DNA of 64,000 nt, from assembly GCF_014083945.1 (NCBI RefSeq), contig NZ_CP046444.1, positions 372,001 to 436,000 on the forward strand, in the 5' to 3' direction. This document shows, piece by piece, positions 1-9,092 of this stretch. A model generated the notes under the pieces. The model had not been told where the DNA came from, made no database searches, and was given only the letters and a program-made list of their open reading frames with translations. A program made the translations under genes and the position numbers. The DNA is from Granulicella sp. 5B5 (GTDB lineage Bacteria; Acidobacteriota; Terriglobia; Terriglobales; Acidobacteriaceae). Within the stretch, counting starts at the first letter, position 1. Every line of letters begins with the position of its first letter.

Positions 1-2420
1 CTAACTACAAGGGACAAGGGCGATATCACTTGCTTATGCGCGCCGCCCTCTTGCCAACGCATCCGCATCGACATCGAGTCCTTCCCAACTGGAATAGCAA
101 TTCCCAGTGAAGGGCAGAACTCCATACCGACAGCTTTCACAGCATCGAATAGATCCTGATCTTCTCTACCCTCGCCGGCTGCCGCCATCCAATTAGCCGA
201 GAGTTTTATGTCGCTCAATGATTCAATCGATGTGCCTGCTAAATTCGTAATAGCCTCACCAATCGCCATTCGCGCCGATGCTGAGGCGCTAATAATCGCC
301 AAAGGCGTTCGCTCTCCAATGGCCATCGCTTCTCCGCGCAGTTGATCGAAGGAACTTAATGTCACCGCGCAATCGGCAACAGGTACTTGCCATGGGCCGA
401 CCATCTGGTCTTGCACCACCATGCCACCGACACTACGATCTCCAATGGTTATCAAGAAATTCTTCGAGGCAACCGTTGGAAGACGAAGTAATCGCTCCAA
501 TGCATCTTTGAGGTCGATACCTGAGGTATCAAAATCGGCAGTCTTACCTTCGACGCGTACAAATGAACGTTCCATCCGCGGAGGCTTCCCGAACAGCAAC
601 TGCATCGGTAAATCAATCGCTTTCTCATTACTGTCTTCGAGCTCTAAGTATTCCTCTCTCTTTGCGTGCCCCACAACAGCGAAGGGGCACCGCTCTCGCC
701 GACAGATGGCTTCAAATGAAGCTAAGTTCTCCGGTGCAATTGCAAGCACGTATCGTTCCTGAGCTTCATTGCACCATATCTCCAATGGACTTAGCCCGTC
801 TTCGCCCAGCGGAATCGCATTTAAGGCAAACGTGCCGCCACATCCGCCATCTTTAATCAGCTCTGGAAAAGCATTCGAAAGACCACCCGCGCCAACATCA
901 TGAATGAAAGCAATCGGGTTAGCATCACCCATTTGCCAGCAACGATCGATAACCTCTTGGGCGCGACGCTCCATCTCGGCGTTATCCCGCTGAACTGAAG
1001 CAAAATGAAGTTCTGTGTTCATTCCTCCCATGTCACTGGAAGCAGCGCCTCCACCCAGACCAATCAACATGGCAGGGCCACCTAAGGCGAGCAGTGCGTA
1101 TCCCGGAAACATCGCGCCCTTTTCAACGTGATCCGCACGAATGTTACCTAGCCCACCCGCCAGCATGATCGGCTTGTGATAACCATAGTTCACGCCTCCG
1201 CTTTGCTGCTCATAGGTGCGGAAGTAACCGCATAGGTTTGGCCTTCCGAACTCGTTATTAAATGCAGCCGCACCCAACGGGCCTTCGATCATAATCTCAA
1301 GCGCAGATGCTATGTGCGCAGGTCTGCCGATAGTCTGCTCCCACGGCTGCGGAGCTTGAGGTAATAGCAGGTTGGAGACGGTGAAACCGCATAAACCTGC
1401 CTTCGGCTTCCCTCCTCTTCCCGTCGCGCCTTCATCTCGAATCTCCCCGCCCGCACCTGTGGCTGCACCGGGCCATGGAGAGATCGCTGTCGGATGATTG
1501 TGCGTCTCTACTTTGAGCAGAATATCTATCTCTTCCTCATGTGAGCGATAGACGCCATCGACATCAGGGAAATAGCGGCCACCTTGCCATCCACGGATCA
1601 CCGCCGCATTATCGCGATACGCCGAAAGCACGTTTTCGCTCGAATGTGCATAGGTGTTGCGAATCATCTGGAAAAGAGAATGCGGCTGTGCGACACCATC
1701 GATCGTCCATGTTGCATTGAAAATCTTATGACGGCAGTGTTCACTGTTAGCCTGCGCAAACATATAGAGTTCCACATCGGTAGGGTTTCGCCCAAGCCGA
1801 GAAAACTCTTCTACGAGATATTCGATTTCATCTTCTGCCAGCGAAAGCCCGAGTTGACGATCAGCTTCCCTGATCGCCGCCGCTCCGTATTCAAGCACCT
1901 TAATATGTACAAGCTTTTTAGGTACACGCGGGGCAAACAGAGTAACCAGCTCTTCAACACCTTCGAAAAAGACACTCTCCGTCATACGGTCATACAAAGC
2001 AACCGACGAAGCTGTCAGATCTCGAGCATTCGTCACGCAGATCTCTCGAGCACGCTCTACACGTGAGATACCTGCGAAGCCAGTGTTATGCAGAATTTCC
2101 GTAGCCTTGCTGGACCATGGCGACCGAGTACCGACACGCGGCCCAATCCACAGCTTCGCTCCCGGACTGGCGACAGGAGCTTCTCTAGTTACCTCAAGTA
2201 GATCTTCCAGTCGAGATTCATCAACGATCTCATCTTTACTCGCAAGTTGGAGTAAGTAGATATAAGAACTCGATACTATACGCGCTTCGTCATCGATATT
2301 TCGAAGTCGAGATGTTAGCCGTTCAAGTTCGAACGGGGTCATCGCCGCTTGTCCGCGCAGAATGCGAACTACAGGGCTAGATATGTGCTGCAAGGTTTCT
2401 TGAGATATGACTGGCGACAT
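1..2420 (-). CDS. purL: Phosphoribosylformylglycinamidine synthase, long single-chain form (partial)
   Basis: This gene encodes the cytoplasmic FGAM synthase of purine synthesis, which converts FGAR to FGAM with ATP and glutamine. About 806 residues are visible and the frame is open to the window edge, so the C-terminal glutaminase domain lies outside. Residues such as [12 protein letters not shown] (near 225), [20 protein letters not shown] and [10 protein letters not shown] follow the long E. coli-type PurL closely and unlike the short PurL that works with PurS and PurQ. I place the start at the ATG at 2420 because the N-terminal segment [11 protein letters not shown] matches the family N-terminus; the ATG at 2342 would cut it off. 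The gene overlaps the end of purF by 44 bases. Its GC content is low for this window: bases 1801-1860 hold 27 G or C of 60. Function is near certain; the exact start is less so. Confidence 0.95.
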   Translation of the reverse strand, partial: MSPVISQETLQHISSPVVRILRGQAAMTPFELERLTSRLRNIDDEARIVSSSYIYLLQLASKDEIVDESRLEDLLEVTREAPVASPGAKLWIGPRVGTRSPWSSKATEILHNTGFAGISRVERAREICVTNARDLTASSVALYDRMTESVFFEGVEELVTLFAPRVPKKLVHIKVLEYGAAAIREADRQLGLSLAEDEIEYLVEEFSRLGRNPTDVELYMFAQANSEHCRHKIFNATWTIDGVAQPHSLFQMIRNTYAHSSENVLSAYRDNAAVIRGWQGGRYFPDVDGVYRSHEEEIDILLKVETHNHPTAISPWPGAATGAGGEIRDEGATGRGGKPKAGLCGFTVSNLLLPQAPQPWEQTIGRPAHIASALEIMIEGPLGAAAFNNEFGRPNLCGYFRTYEQQSGGVNYGYHKPIMLAGGLGNIRADHVEKGAMFPGYALLALGGPAMLIGLGGGAASSDMGGMNTELHFASVQRDNAEMERRAQEVIDRCWQMGDANPIAFIHDVGAGGLSNAFPELIKDGGCGGTFALNAIPLGEDGLSPLEIWCNEAQERYVLAIAPENLASFEAICRRERCPFAVVGHAKREEYLELEDSNEKAIDLPMQLLFGKPPRMERSFVRVEGKTADFDTSGIDLKDALERLLRLPTVASKNFLITIGDRSVGGMVVQDQMVGPWQVPVADCAVTLSSFDQLRGEAMAIGERTPLAIISASASARMAIGEAITNLAGTSIESLSDIKLSANWMAAAGEGREDQDLFDAVKAVGMEFCPSLGIAIPVGKDSMSMRMRWQEGGAHKQVISPLSLVV

Positions 2421-3906
2421 CTTCCGTCTGCTTGGCTGTGTCGTTGCGCTGGCGTTCCAGCAGGTTCAAGTATTCCTCGGTGATGTCTCCTGTCACGTAG
2501 ACACCATCGAAGACGGAGGTATCAAAATGCGAAAGCCCAGGACACGCCTCGGTGATAGCGCTCTTGAGATCGTCTAGATCTTGAAAGATCAACTCATCTG
2601 CGCCGATCTCACGTGCGAGTTGAGGCACATCTTTGCCGGTTGCGATCAATTCCGATCTTGCGGGCATGTCTATACCGTATACGTTCGGAAATCGAACTGG
2701 CGGCGCTGCCGAACAAACGTAGACCTTCTTGGCCCCCTGCTCGCGGACCATCGCGATGATCTCTTTGATGGTCGTGCCCCGCACAATTGAATCGTCGACC
2801 AGCATCACATTCTTGCCTTTGAACGCCTGCGGTATGGGGTTCAATTTCCGGCGAATCGACTGCTTGCGCATAGCTTGGCCTGGCATGATAAACGTCCGGC
2901 CTACATAGCGGTTTCTTACAAGTGCGTCGCGGTACGGCAAGTTCAGGCGAGTTGCAATCTCCTGAGCGGCGATTCTACTCGTCGAAGGAATAGGGATCAC
3001 CACATCAATCGGAAGATGTGCCCACTCACGCTGAATCTTAGCGGCAAGCTTCGTGCCCATGTTGATGCGGCATTGGTATACCGAAGCTCCATCCAAAACA
3101 GAGTCCGGTCTGGCAAGGTAAACGAATTCAAAGAGACAGGGTGCCTTCTCGTGTGCCAGAAGACTCACGTGGCGGTGGACTTCACCTTCCATATCAATGA
3201 AGATGACCTCACCAGGTTCGAGGTCATGGTGAAGATCGAACCCACTTACCTGGAGAGCTACACTCTCGGACGCAATCATGTACTCCATGGAACGCCCCAG
3301 ATCGCGAAAGCTCCCCGTATCGCGTGTTCCAAAGATCAGAGGGCGAATTCCATGCAGATCGCGAAAGGCCACCATCCCTACTCCTGCGATCATCGAGACG
3401 ACGGCATACCCGCCCTTGCATCGCCGATGGACCTCTTCCACTGCGGCAAAGACATCGAACTCATTGGGATGTACAGCTCCGCGTCGCGCCATCGCATGGG
3501 CGAACACATTCAACATGACCTCGGAGTCGGAGTTTGTGTTCAGGTGCCGCATGTCCGTCTCGAACAAGCCATCCACGATCTCCGAGACGTTCGTCAGGTT
3601 CCCGTTATGCGCAAACACTATTCCATAAGGGGAGTTCACATAAAACGGTTGAGCTTCGGCGACGGAGGAACAACCGGCGGTGGGATAACGCACGTGACCG
3701 ATCCCGTTGTTTCCGAGCAGACGGGCCATGTTCGTCGCGTCGAACACATCGGTAATCAGCCCTTCCGCTTTCTCCAGGTAAAACTTCCCCTGATAGCAGG
3801 TAGCAATGCCAGCGGCATCCTGCCCGCGGTGCTGCAGCATGGAGAGTGAATCATAGATTACCTGGCTGACCGGACTATGTCCGAAGACGCCAACGATGCC
3901 GCACAT
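2377..3906 (-). CDS. purF: Amidophosphoribosyltransferase
   Basis: The product carries out the first committed step of purine synthesis, making phosphoribosylamine from PRPP and glutamine. It has 509 residues. It begins MCGIVGVF, so Cys2 becomes the N-terminal nucleophile once Met is removed, with no propeptide. The glutaminase domain shows GHVRYPTAG and AHNGNLTN. The PRPP loop [13 protein letters not shown] lies near residues 366-378. Length, lack of a propeptide and segments such as [14 protein letters not shown] resemble the E. coli type and not the Fe-S-containing Bacillus type. It is transcribed ahead of purL with a 44-base overlap, so the two are probably translated together. Confidence 0.96.
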   Translation of the reverse strand: MCGIVGVFGHSPVSQVIYDSLSMLQHRGQDAAGIATCYQGKFYLEKAEGLITDVFDATNMARLLGNNGIGHVRYPTAGCSSVAEAQPFYVNSPYGIVFAHNGNLTNVSEIVDGLFETDMRHLNTNSDSEVMLNVFAHAMARRGAVHPNEFDVFAAVEEVHRRCKGGYAVVSMIAGVGMVAFRDLHGIRPLIFGTRDTGSFRDLGRSMEYMIASESVALQVSGFDLHHDLEPGEVIFIDMEGEVHRHVSLLAHEKAPCLFEFVYLARPDSVLDGASVYQCRINMGTKLAAKIQREWAHLPIDVVIPIPSTSRIAAQEIATRLNLPYRDALVRNRYVGRTFIMPGQAMRKQSIRRKLNPIPQAFKGKNVMLVDDSIVRGTTIKEIIAMVREQGAKKVYVCSAAPPVRFPNVYGIDMPARSELIATGKDVPQLAREIGADELIFQDLDDLKSAITEACPGLSHFDTSVFDGVYVTGDITEEYLNLLERQRNDTAKQTEDVASHISRNLAAHI

Positions 3907-4067
3907 AGGTCCTCACTGCCGTTCGGTCACTGGGTAGAAGGGTAGTTCGCGCGCAAAAGTTACAAGACTATTATCGCCGAGAATCGTGAGGAAAATCGAC
4001 CGTTTACCGGCAACCGGGCAGATCGCTGATCTTGGCCCAACAAAGCCGGGCGTAGACTGTTGGAACG

Positions 4068-4448
4068 ATGCGACGCCTGCTGAGTTTTGTCTTGCTGCTG
4101 ATCTTCGGTCTCCCGACCGTTGCGGCGGCACTCGGCGGCTCCTCTGATCCTGACTCTCTTCTGCCTGCGTGCTGTCGCCGGAATGGCGCCCACCACTGCA
4201 TGATGTCTCAAGCAGAGATCGACGCACTTCTGCATGGAACGCACTTTACCAGTCTACGCAGCAAGTGCCCGTACTACCCCACCGCGGCTACTCCCTTGCA
4301 GCACCAGCAACTGGCATTTCGGGCGAACGGGGCCATCTCCGTCAGCCTGATCTCAATGCCTGTTCGTATCGGCCAGATACGGGCATGGGCACGTGTTGCT
4401 GAACGCGGTGCGCGCCACAAGCGTGGCCCTCCGCATAGCCTCCTCTAA
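4068..4448 (+). CDS. Small secreted Cys/His-rich protein upstream of a TonB receptor
   Basis: This 126-residue protein has a clear signal peptide (RRLLSFVLLLIFGLPTVAAA) followed by a mature segment with ACCRRNGAHHC and MMSQ, then a further Cys in SKCPYY. The clustered Cys, His and Met residues suggest metal binding, but that is inference from composition only. It lies 108 bases before a TonB-dependent receptor on the same strand and is probably cotranscribed with it. From memory, small proteins with this CC...HHC pattern recur next to such receptors in Acidobacteriota. No named family is recognised. Starting at 4068 preserves the signal peptide. Confidence 0.75.
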   Translation: MRRLLSFVLLLIFGLPTVAAALGGSSDPDSLLPACCRRNGAHHCMMSQAEIDALLHGTHFTSLRSKCPYYPTAATPLQHQQLAFRANGAISVSLISMPVRIGQIRAWARVAERGARHKRGPPHSLL

Positions 4449-4556
4449 TTCCCTGCCTCAGCAAAGCCCTGCCCTGCCGCTATGCGCGGGCGTCCTTTGC
4501 TGTTCCCTATTCAGGAATTTGTCCCGTCAGCTAATCCGCTGACCTCGAGGAGCGCT

Positions 4557-6830
4557 ATGCGCAAACTTGCACTACAAGCTCTCGTTTTAAGTCTGCTGCT
4601 AACCGCAGCAGCCTACGCGGCCATCTTTGGCCAGATTCATGGCGTCGTTCATGACCCCCAGCACCGTCCCATCGCCGGCGCAACTGTCGAGCTCCACGCC
4701 GCCAACTCCGCCTTTACCCAAAGCACAAACACCGCGGCCGACGGCTCCTTCACCTTCTCCAGCATTCCGCTCGGCGACTACTCCATCACCGTCGGCGCCA
4801 AAGGTTTCGGACGCGAAAAAGAAGCTCTCACCCTCGCCTCTGACACCTCCCCCATCCTGCATCTCGAGCTTCCCATCGCCGCCGCGCAGGAGACCGTCAC
4901 CGTCAGCGCCGCCGCCTCCAACATCAACACCGTAACCCCCACCACCCTCGTCGATCGAACCGACATCGCCGAGACCCCCGGCGCCGACCGCAGCAACTCC
5001 ATGGCCATGATCACCGACTACACACCCGGCGCCTACATGACCCACGACATGCTCCATATGCGCGGAGGCCATCAAGTCAGTTGGCTCATCGACGGCGTCG
5101 AAATCCCCAACACCAACATCGCCTCCAACCTCGCCGCGCAGATCTCACCGCGCGACATCGACTACCTCGAAGTCCAACGCGGCAGCTACTCCGCGGACAC
5201 CGGCGACCGCACCTACGGCGTCTTCAACGTCGTCCCCCGCACCGGCTTCGAGCGCGACCGCGAAGCCGAGCTCGTCCTCACCGCCGGCAACTTCGCCCAG
5301 ACTGACGACCAGCTCAACTTCGGCGACCACACCGAAAAGCTGGCCTATTACGCCTCCCTCAGCGGCAACCGCAGTGACTACGGCCTCGCGCCGCCCATCG
5401 GCCAGGTCGACCACGATGCCACCAACGGCGCCGGCGGCTTCGCCTCCCTCATCTACAACCGCACTCCGCATGACCAGTTCCGCCTCGTCTCGCAGCTGCG
5501 TCACGACTTCTTCCAGATCCCCTACGACCCTGACCCCAACGACTTCGAAAACCAACAATACGATTCCAGCGGCCTCCGCGACTCACAGAACGAACTCGAC
5601 GGCCTCACCGCCTTCTCCTGGCTGCACACCTTCAATGCCTCCACCGTCTTCCAGGTCTCTCCGTTCCTCCATTACAACCGCGCCGACTACAACCCCAATC
5701 CCAACGATCAGCCCACAGCCACCACCGACAACCGCTCCTCCACCTACGCCGGTGCTCAGATCACCCTCAACACCGTCTTCAAACGCAACGACATCGAAGC
5801 CGGTATCTACTCCTTCGGCCAACACGACAACTACTTCTTCGGCGTCACCTTCAACGACGGCAGCGGAACCGCTCCCATCGCTGAGCCTGACTCCGCCAAC
5901 GGCGGTGTCGTCGAAGAGTTCATCACCGACAACTACAAAGCCACTGACTGGCTGACCATCATTGCCGGCCTCCGCCAGAGCCACTTCCAGGGAGCCTTCA
6001 GCGAAAACTACACCGATCCTCGCGTCGGTCTCGCCATCCGCATCCCCAGGCTGAACTGGGTCTTCCGCGGCTTCTACGGCCGCTTCTATCAACCGCCGCC
6101 GCTGGTCACTGCCGCGGGGCCGGTCCTCGCCTTCGCCAACGCCAACAACACGGCCCTCGTCCCACTGCACGGCGAACGCGACGAGGAGCACCAGTTCGGC
6201 GTGCAAATCCCATACAAGGGCTGGCTCCTCGACGCCGACACCTTTAAAACCCGCATCAACAACTTCCTCGACCACTCCAACATCGGTGACTCCAGCATCT
6301 ACTTCCCCGTCACCGTCGACGGCGCCCTCGTCCGTGCGTGGGAGCTGACCCTGCGCTCGCCACGCCTCTGGCACTTTGGGCAGGCCCACCTCGCCTACTC
6401 CAACCAGATTGCCGAACAGCGCGGCAACATCACCGGCGGCCTCATCTGCACCCCCATCGGTGACCCCGCCTGTGACGCCGGCTTCGACTACACCCCTGTC
6501 GACCACGACCAGCGCAACACCCTCAACGTAGGCTTTAATGCCTCACTCCCCTGGCATGCCTACGCCTCCACCAACGTCTACTATGGCTCCGGCTTCGTCA
6601 ACGGTGACCCTGACCCCACAACCCCCTATCCCAACGGCTACCTGCCCCAACACACCACCTTTGACCTCTCAGTTGGCAAAAACTTCGGGGAACGCTTCTC
6701 GGTCTCCCTTACCGACGCAAATGCCGCTAACCGCCGCGTCCTTCTGGACAACAGCCTCACCTTCGGTGGTTTCCACTTCAACGATCCCCGCCAGTACTAC
6801 GGAGAGGTGCGCTACAGGTTCAAATACTGA
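4557..6830 (+). CDS. TonB-dependent receptor with N-terminal CarboxypepD_reg domain
   Basis: This is a probable outer membrane receptor of 757 residues. It opens with a signal peptide (MRKLALQALVLSLLLTAAAYA), then a carboxypeptidase-regulatory-like fold (GVVHDPQHRPIAGATVELHA ... DGSFTFSSIPLGDYSI), a plug domain containing MRGGHQVSWLIDGVEIPN and DIDYLEVQRGSYSAD, and a long beta-barrel that ends in an aromatic residue (RYRFKY). The start at 4557 follows a GAGGAG box at 4546-4551 with good spacing; an in-frame start at 4482 would add a segment before the signal peptide. The substrate is unknown. The Cys/His-rich secreted protein upstream points towards a metal, which is speculative. Confidence 0.9.
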   Translation: MRKLALQALVLSLLLTAAAYAAIFGQIHGVVHDPQHRPIAGATVELHAANSAFTQSTNTAADGSFTFSSIPLGDYSITVGAKGFGREKEALTLASDTSPILHLELPIAAAQETVTVSAAASNINTVTPTTLVDRTDIAETPGADRSNSMAMITDYTPGAYMTHDMLHMRGGHQVSWLIDGVEIPNTNIASNLAAQISPRDIDYLEVQRGSYSADTGDRTYGVFNVVPRTGFERDREAELVLTAGNFAQTDDQLNFGDHTEKLAYYASLSGNRSDYGLAPPIGQVDHDATNGAGGFASLIYNRTPHDQFRLVSQLRHDFFQIPYDPDPNDFENQQYDSSGLRDSQNELDGLTAFSWLHTFNASTVFQVSPFLHYNRADYNPNPNDQPTATTDNRSSTYAGAQITLNTVFKRNDIEAGIYSFGQHDNYFFGVTFNDGSGTAPIAEPDSANGGVVEEFITDNYKATDWLTIIAGLRQSHFQGAFSENYTDPRVGLAIRIPRLNWVFRGFYGRFYQPPPLVTAAGPVLAFANANNTALVPLHGERDEEHQFGVQIPYKGWLLDADTFKTRINNFLDHSNIGDSSIYFPVTVDGALVRAWELTLRSPRLWHFGQAHLAYSNQIAEQRGNITGGLICTPIGDPACDAGFDYTPVDHDQRNTLNVGFNASLPWHAYASTNVYYGSGFVNGDPDPTTPYPNGYLPQHTTFDLSVGKNFGERFSVSLTDANAANRRVLLDNSLTFGGFHFNDPRQYYGEVRYRFKY

Positions 6831-6867
6831 TCGCGCCCTTGACACGACCCGTACAATAGAACTGACA

Positions 6868-6895
6868 GAGAACCCCGGCCAAGGCCGGGGTTCTC
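6868..6895 (+). terminator. Strong hairpin after the TonB receptor
   Basis: Arms GAGAACCCCGGCC and GGCCGGGGTTCTC are perfect 13-base complements separated by AA, 37 bases after the receptor stop codon. A short CATTT follows, so the T tract is weak. The hairpin could also act on the minus strand, where transcription from 8820 converges. Confidence 0.75.
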
Positions 6896-6980
6896 CATTT
6901 CAACCGCTCTCCCGCCCGCTACTGCTCCATCGCAGCAAGCAGGCAAAATTGGCGGCGGAAGTAACCACGAAACTGGTTAC

Positions 6981-7032
6981 GAGGCTAACTTCAATCCGCT
7001 GCGGATCTTAGCCCCCAAACAGGGGGGGAGGG
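6981..7032. repeat. Short REP-like element, copy C
   Basis: The stretch GAGGCTAAC, then CAATCCGCTGCGGAT, then TTAGCCCCC and GGGGGGGAGGG is an inverted copy of the element at 60038-60090. Its two ends also match the ends of the longer elements at 36477 and 41186. It sits between convergent genes and contains the palindrome ATCCGCTGCGGAT. Confidence 0.7.
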
Positions 7033-7089
7033 TCGCCGCCATCACGGTCTGACGACGGAGTAGGCTCGCAGGAAGCCGTTTGAGAGCGA

Positions 7090-8820
7090 TCAGAAGTTGA
7101 AGGCGAGGCCGCCCTGGATGCCACGCGGAATCTGAGCGAGGAAGAGAGTGTGGCCATCCGGAGCGAGGAAGGGCTGGTAGCCCTGCTCCAGCAGGTTGGT
7201 CGCCTCAACTACCGCGTCGATGCCCTGCGGAAGGAAGCGGCCGCACCAGAGTCGCTGACGAAGGAAGAAGCTGAGATAGGCCTCGTCCGGCATGTTGTTG
7301 TAGGCATTGACCTGGGTGAGGGTGCGATTGGGCTGCCAGCGGTACTCCGCCTTGACTGAGGTGCCGGTGTGGAGGACCTTGCCACGGATCGCAACGCTGG
7401 CCGCCGAGGCGGTCTGTGCCGTGAGATTCTGCTGGAGGTCCTGAACCGGAGGAGCGTCGCCGCTGGCGGTCATCGCCGTGCCAAGGTCGTACTTGACCCA
7501 GGTGGAGAGCGCGGGAGTGAGCGGGTGCATCCAGGTGGCGCTCACGCCGCGGGCGGCGAAGCCCTGCGTGGCGACCTGAAAGGTACCGGTGGTAGGATCT
7601 GCCACGATACCGGTCTGCTGGAGGTCCGAGCGCACCATCATGCCGCTGCCACCGACGGCCTCGTAGTTCAGGTGGTCGATGTAACCGCTGACGGTGACGA
7701 CATCCTGACCGAGACGGCGGCTGACGGCGAGCTCATTGTGCGTGCCCTGATTGCCAAGCGGCCGGCCCTGAGCGTCGGATACAGCGGTAAGTTCGGGCTT
7801 GAGACGGTCGAGGTCGTCAGCGCTCTGCACCTGGCGGGAGGTGGCGTAGCGGTACTCGACCACGACGTTGTCCGTGGGCCTCGCTGTGACGTGCACGTAA
7901 GGCTGGGTATGGATGCGGGTGGCTTCGAGCCGCTCCGCCTCAATAAGGGTGCCGACGTCGATCATGACCGCATCGCCAAACTGGAGTTTCTGAGCGCTGG
8001 CGAGGTCGAGTACCTCAAAGCCGGGGCCGAAGCCGGGCATGCTGCCATTCGCAAGTTCGGGATGCGACTGGAAGCCGGTGACGAGGCGGGTGCTGCCGCC
8101 GAGCATCGACTGGCGCTCATAACCGGCGGTGACGGCGACCGAGGGGCCGGGCGAATCGACGCTCTGGGTGTTGTTGCCGATATCGGCGCGGAGGACGGCG
8201 CCATCGCCATCACCCATGGTACGGCTGAGGAGCAGGGCCTGGTGCATGCCGCCATCGCCAAAGGTGCCATCGCCGTTGGTGACGGTGACCCGGCCTTCGG
8301 AGATCGGTTTGGAGGCGGTCTCAGAGCTGGAAGAGATGCTGAGGCCGTCCTCTGGGTCGACGAGGCGAAGGAGCGGACGGTTGGCAGTGGAGCGGAGCGC
8401 CCACTTCCAGTCGTCTACCGGCTCGTCGGCACGACGGCGCTGGGCGGGCAGCCAGTTGTCCGCATCGAAGATGGTGTTCATGGTGAGGTTGACGATGGAC
8501 TGGACACCGGGCTGGAGGCGCAAGTTGCTGCGCAGGGTGGGCATAAAGAATGCTGCCGAGGCGCGAAGTTGATATTTGCCGGGGAGAACGGAGGGAAGGA
8601 TGTAACGGCCATGCTCGTCGCTAAAGGCTACGGCGATGGTGGTGGCGTCGGCGGCGAGAAGCTCAACCATCGCGCCTAGCTGCGGAGCACCGTGGGCATC
8701 GCTGATGACGCCGGAGACTGCAGCGGGGGTATTCGTAGCGCGAGGTGGCTTCGCTGCGCAGGGCAAGACCAGCCCCAGCAGCGTTGCAATCGACATCAGA
8801 CCCGGTACGAATCGTTTCAC
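7090..8820 (-). CDS. CarboxypepD_reg-domain secreted protein, probable outer membrane barrel
   Basis: The product is about 576 residues with a signal peptide (FVPGLMSIATLLGLVLPCAA), a carboxypeptidase-regulatory-like domain (VSGVISDAHGAPQLGAMVEL ... HGRYILPSVLPGKYQLRA) and a long region of alternating polar and hydrophobic strands ending in phenylalanine (GGLAFNF), as in outer membrane barrels. No clear TonB plug is seen, so it is not a full receptor. The GTG at 8820 has a GAGG 12 bases upstream; a TTG at 8832 is possible but sits directly against that box. It follows the GWxTD gene on the same strand after a 260-base gap that includes a GC-rich hairpin near 8945. Function unknown. Confidence 0.75.
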   Translation of the reverse strand: MKRFVPGLMSIATLLGLVLPCAAKPPRATNTPAAVSGVISDAHGAPQLGAMVELLAADATTIAVAFSDEHGRYILPSVLPGKYQLRASAAFFMPTLRSNLRLQPGVQSIVNLTMNTIFDADNWLPAQRRRADEPVDDWKWALRSTANRPLLRLVDPEDGLSISSSSETASKPISEGRVTVTNGDGTFGDGGMHQALLLSRTMGDGDGAVLRADIGNNTQSVDSPGPSVAVTAGYERQSMLGGSTRLVTGFQSHPELANGSMPGFGPGFEVLDLASAQKLQFGDAVMIDVGTLIEAERLEATRIHTQPYVHVTARPTDNVVVEYRYATSRQVQSADDLDRLKPELTAVSDAQGRPLGNQGTHNELAVSRRLGQDVVTVSGYIDHLNYEAVGGSGMMVRSDLQQTGIVADPTTGTFQVATQGFAARGVSATWMHPLTPALSTWVKYDLGTAMTASGDAPPVQDLQQNLTAQTASAASVAIRGKVLHTGTSVKAEYRWQPNRTLTQVNAYNNMPDEAYLSFFLRQRLWCGRFLPQGIDAVVEATNLLEQGYQPFLAPDGHTLFLAQIPRGIQGGLAFNF

Positions 8821-9092
8821 CGCGCTTGACAACCTCGTGTGCGCGCCTACGGCTCTCCAAAAGTCCGTTCAGCTCGTGCAAAACCGACCGTTGGTTGTCC
8901 TGAAAAGAGCCGCATCACGCTTTCGTGTCGTGCGTGCTGTCTGCCCTGCCGCCGTGCCTGAAACCGGCGGCGCTCCATGAACAACTTCAGTCATTCAGAC
9001 TACTGCGGAACCGCGGAATTCTCAACTGCGCGAACCACAATCCCTACTTCTTTAAGACGCCGGAAACGAAGCGCGGGGCCGCTTCGCCCGGT

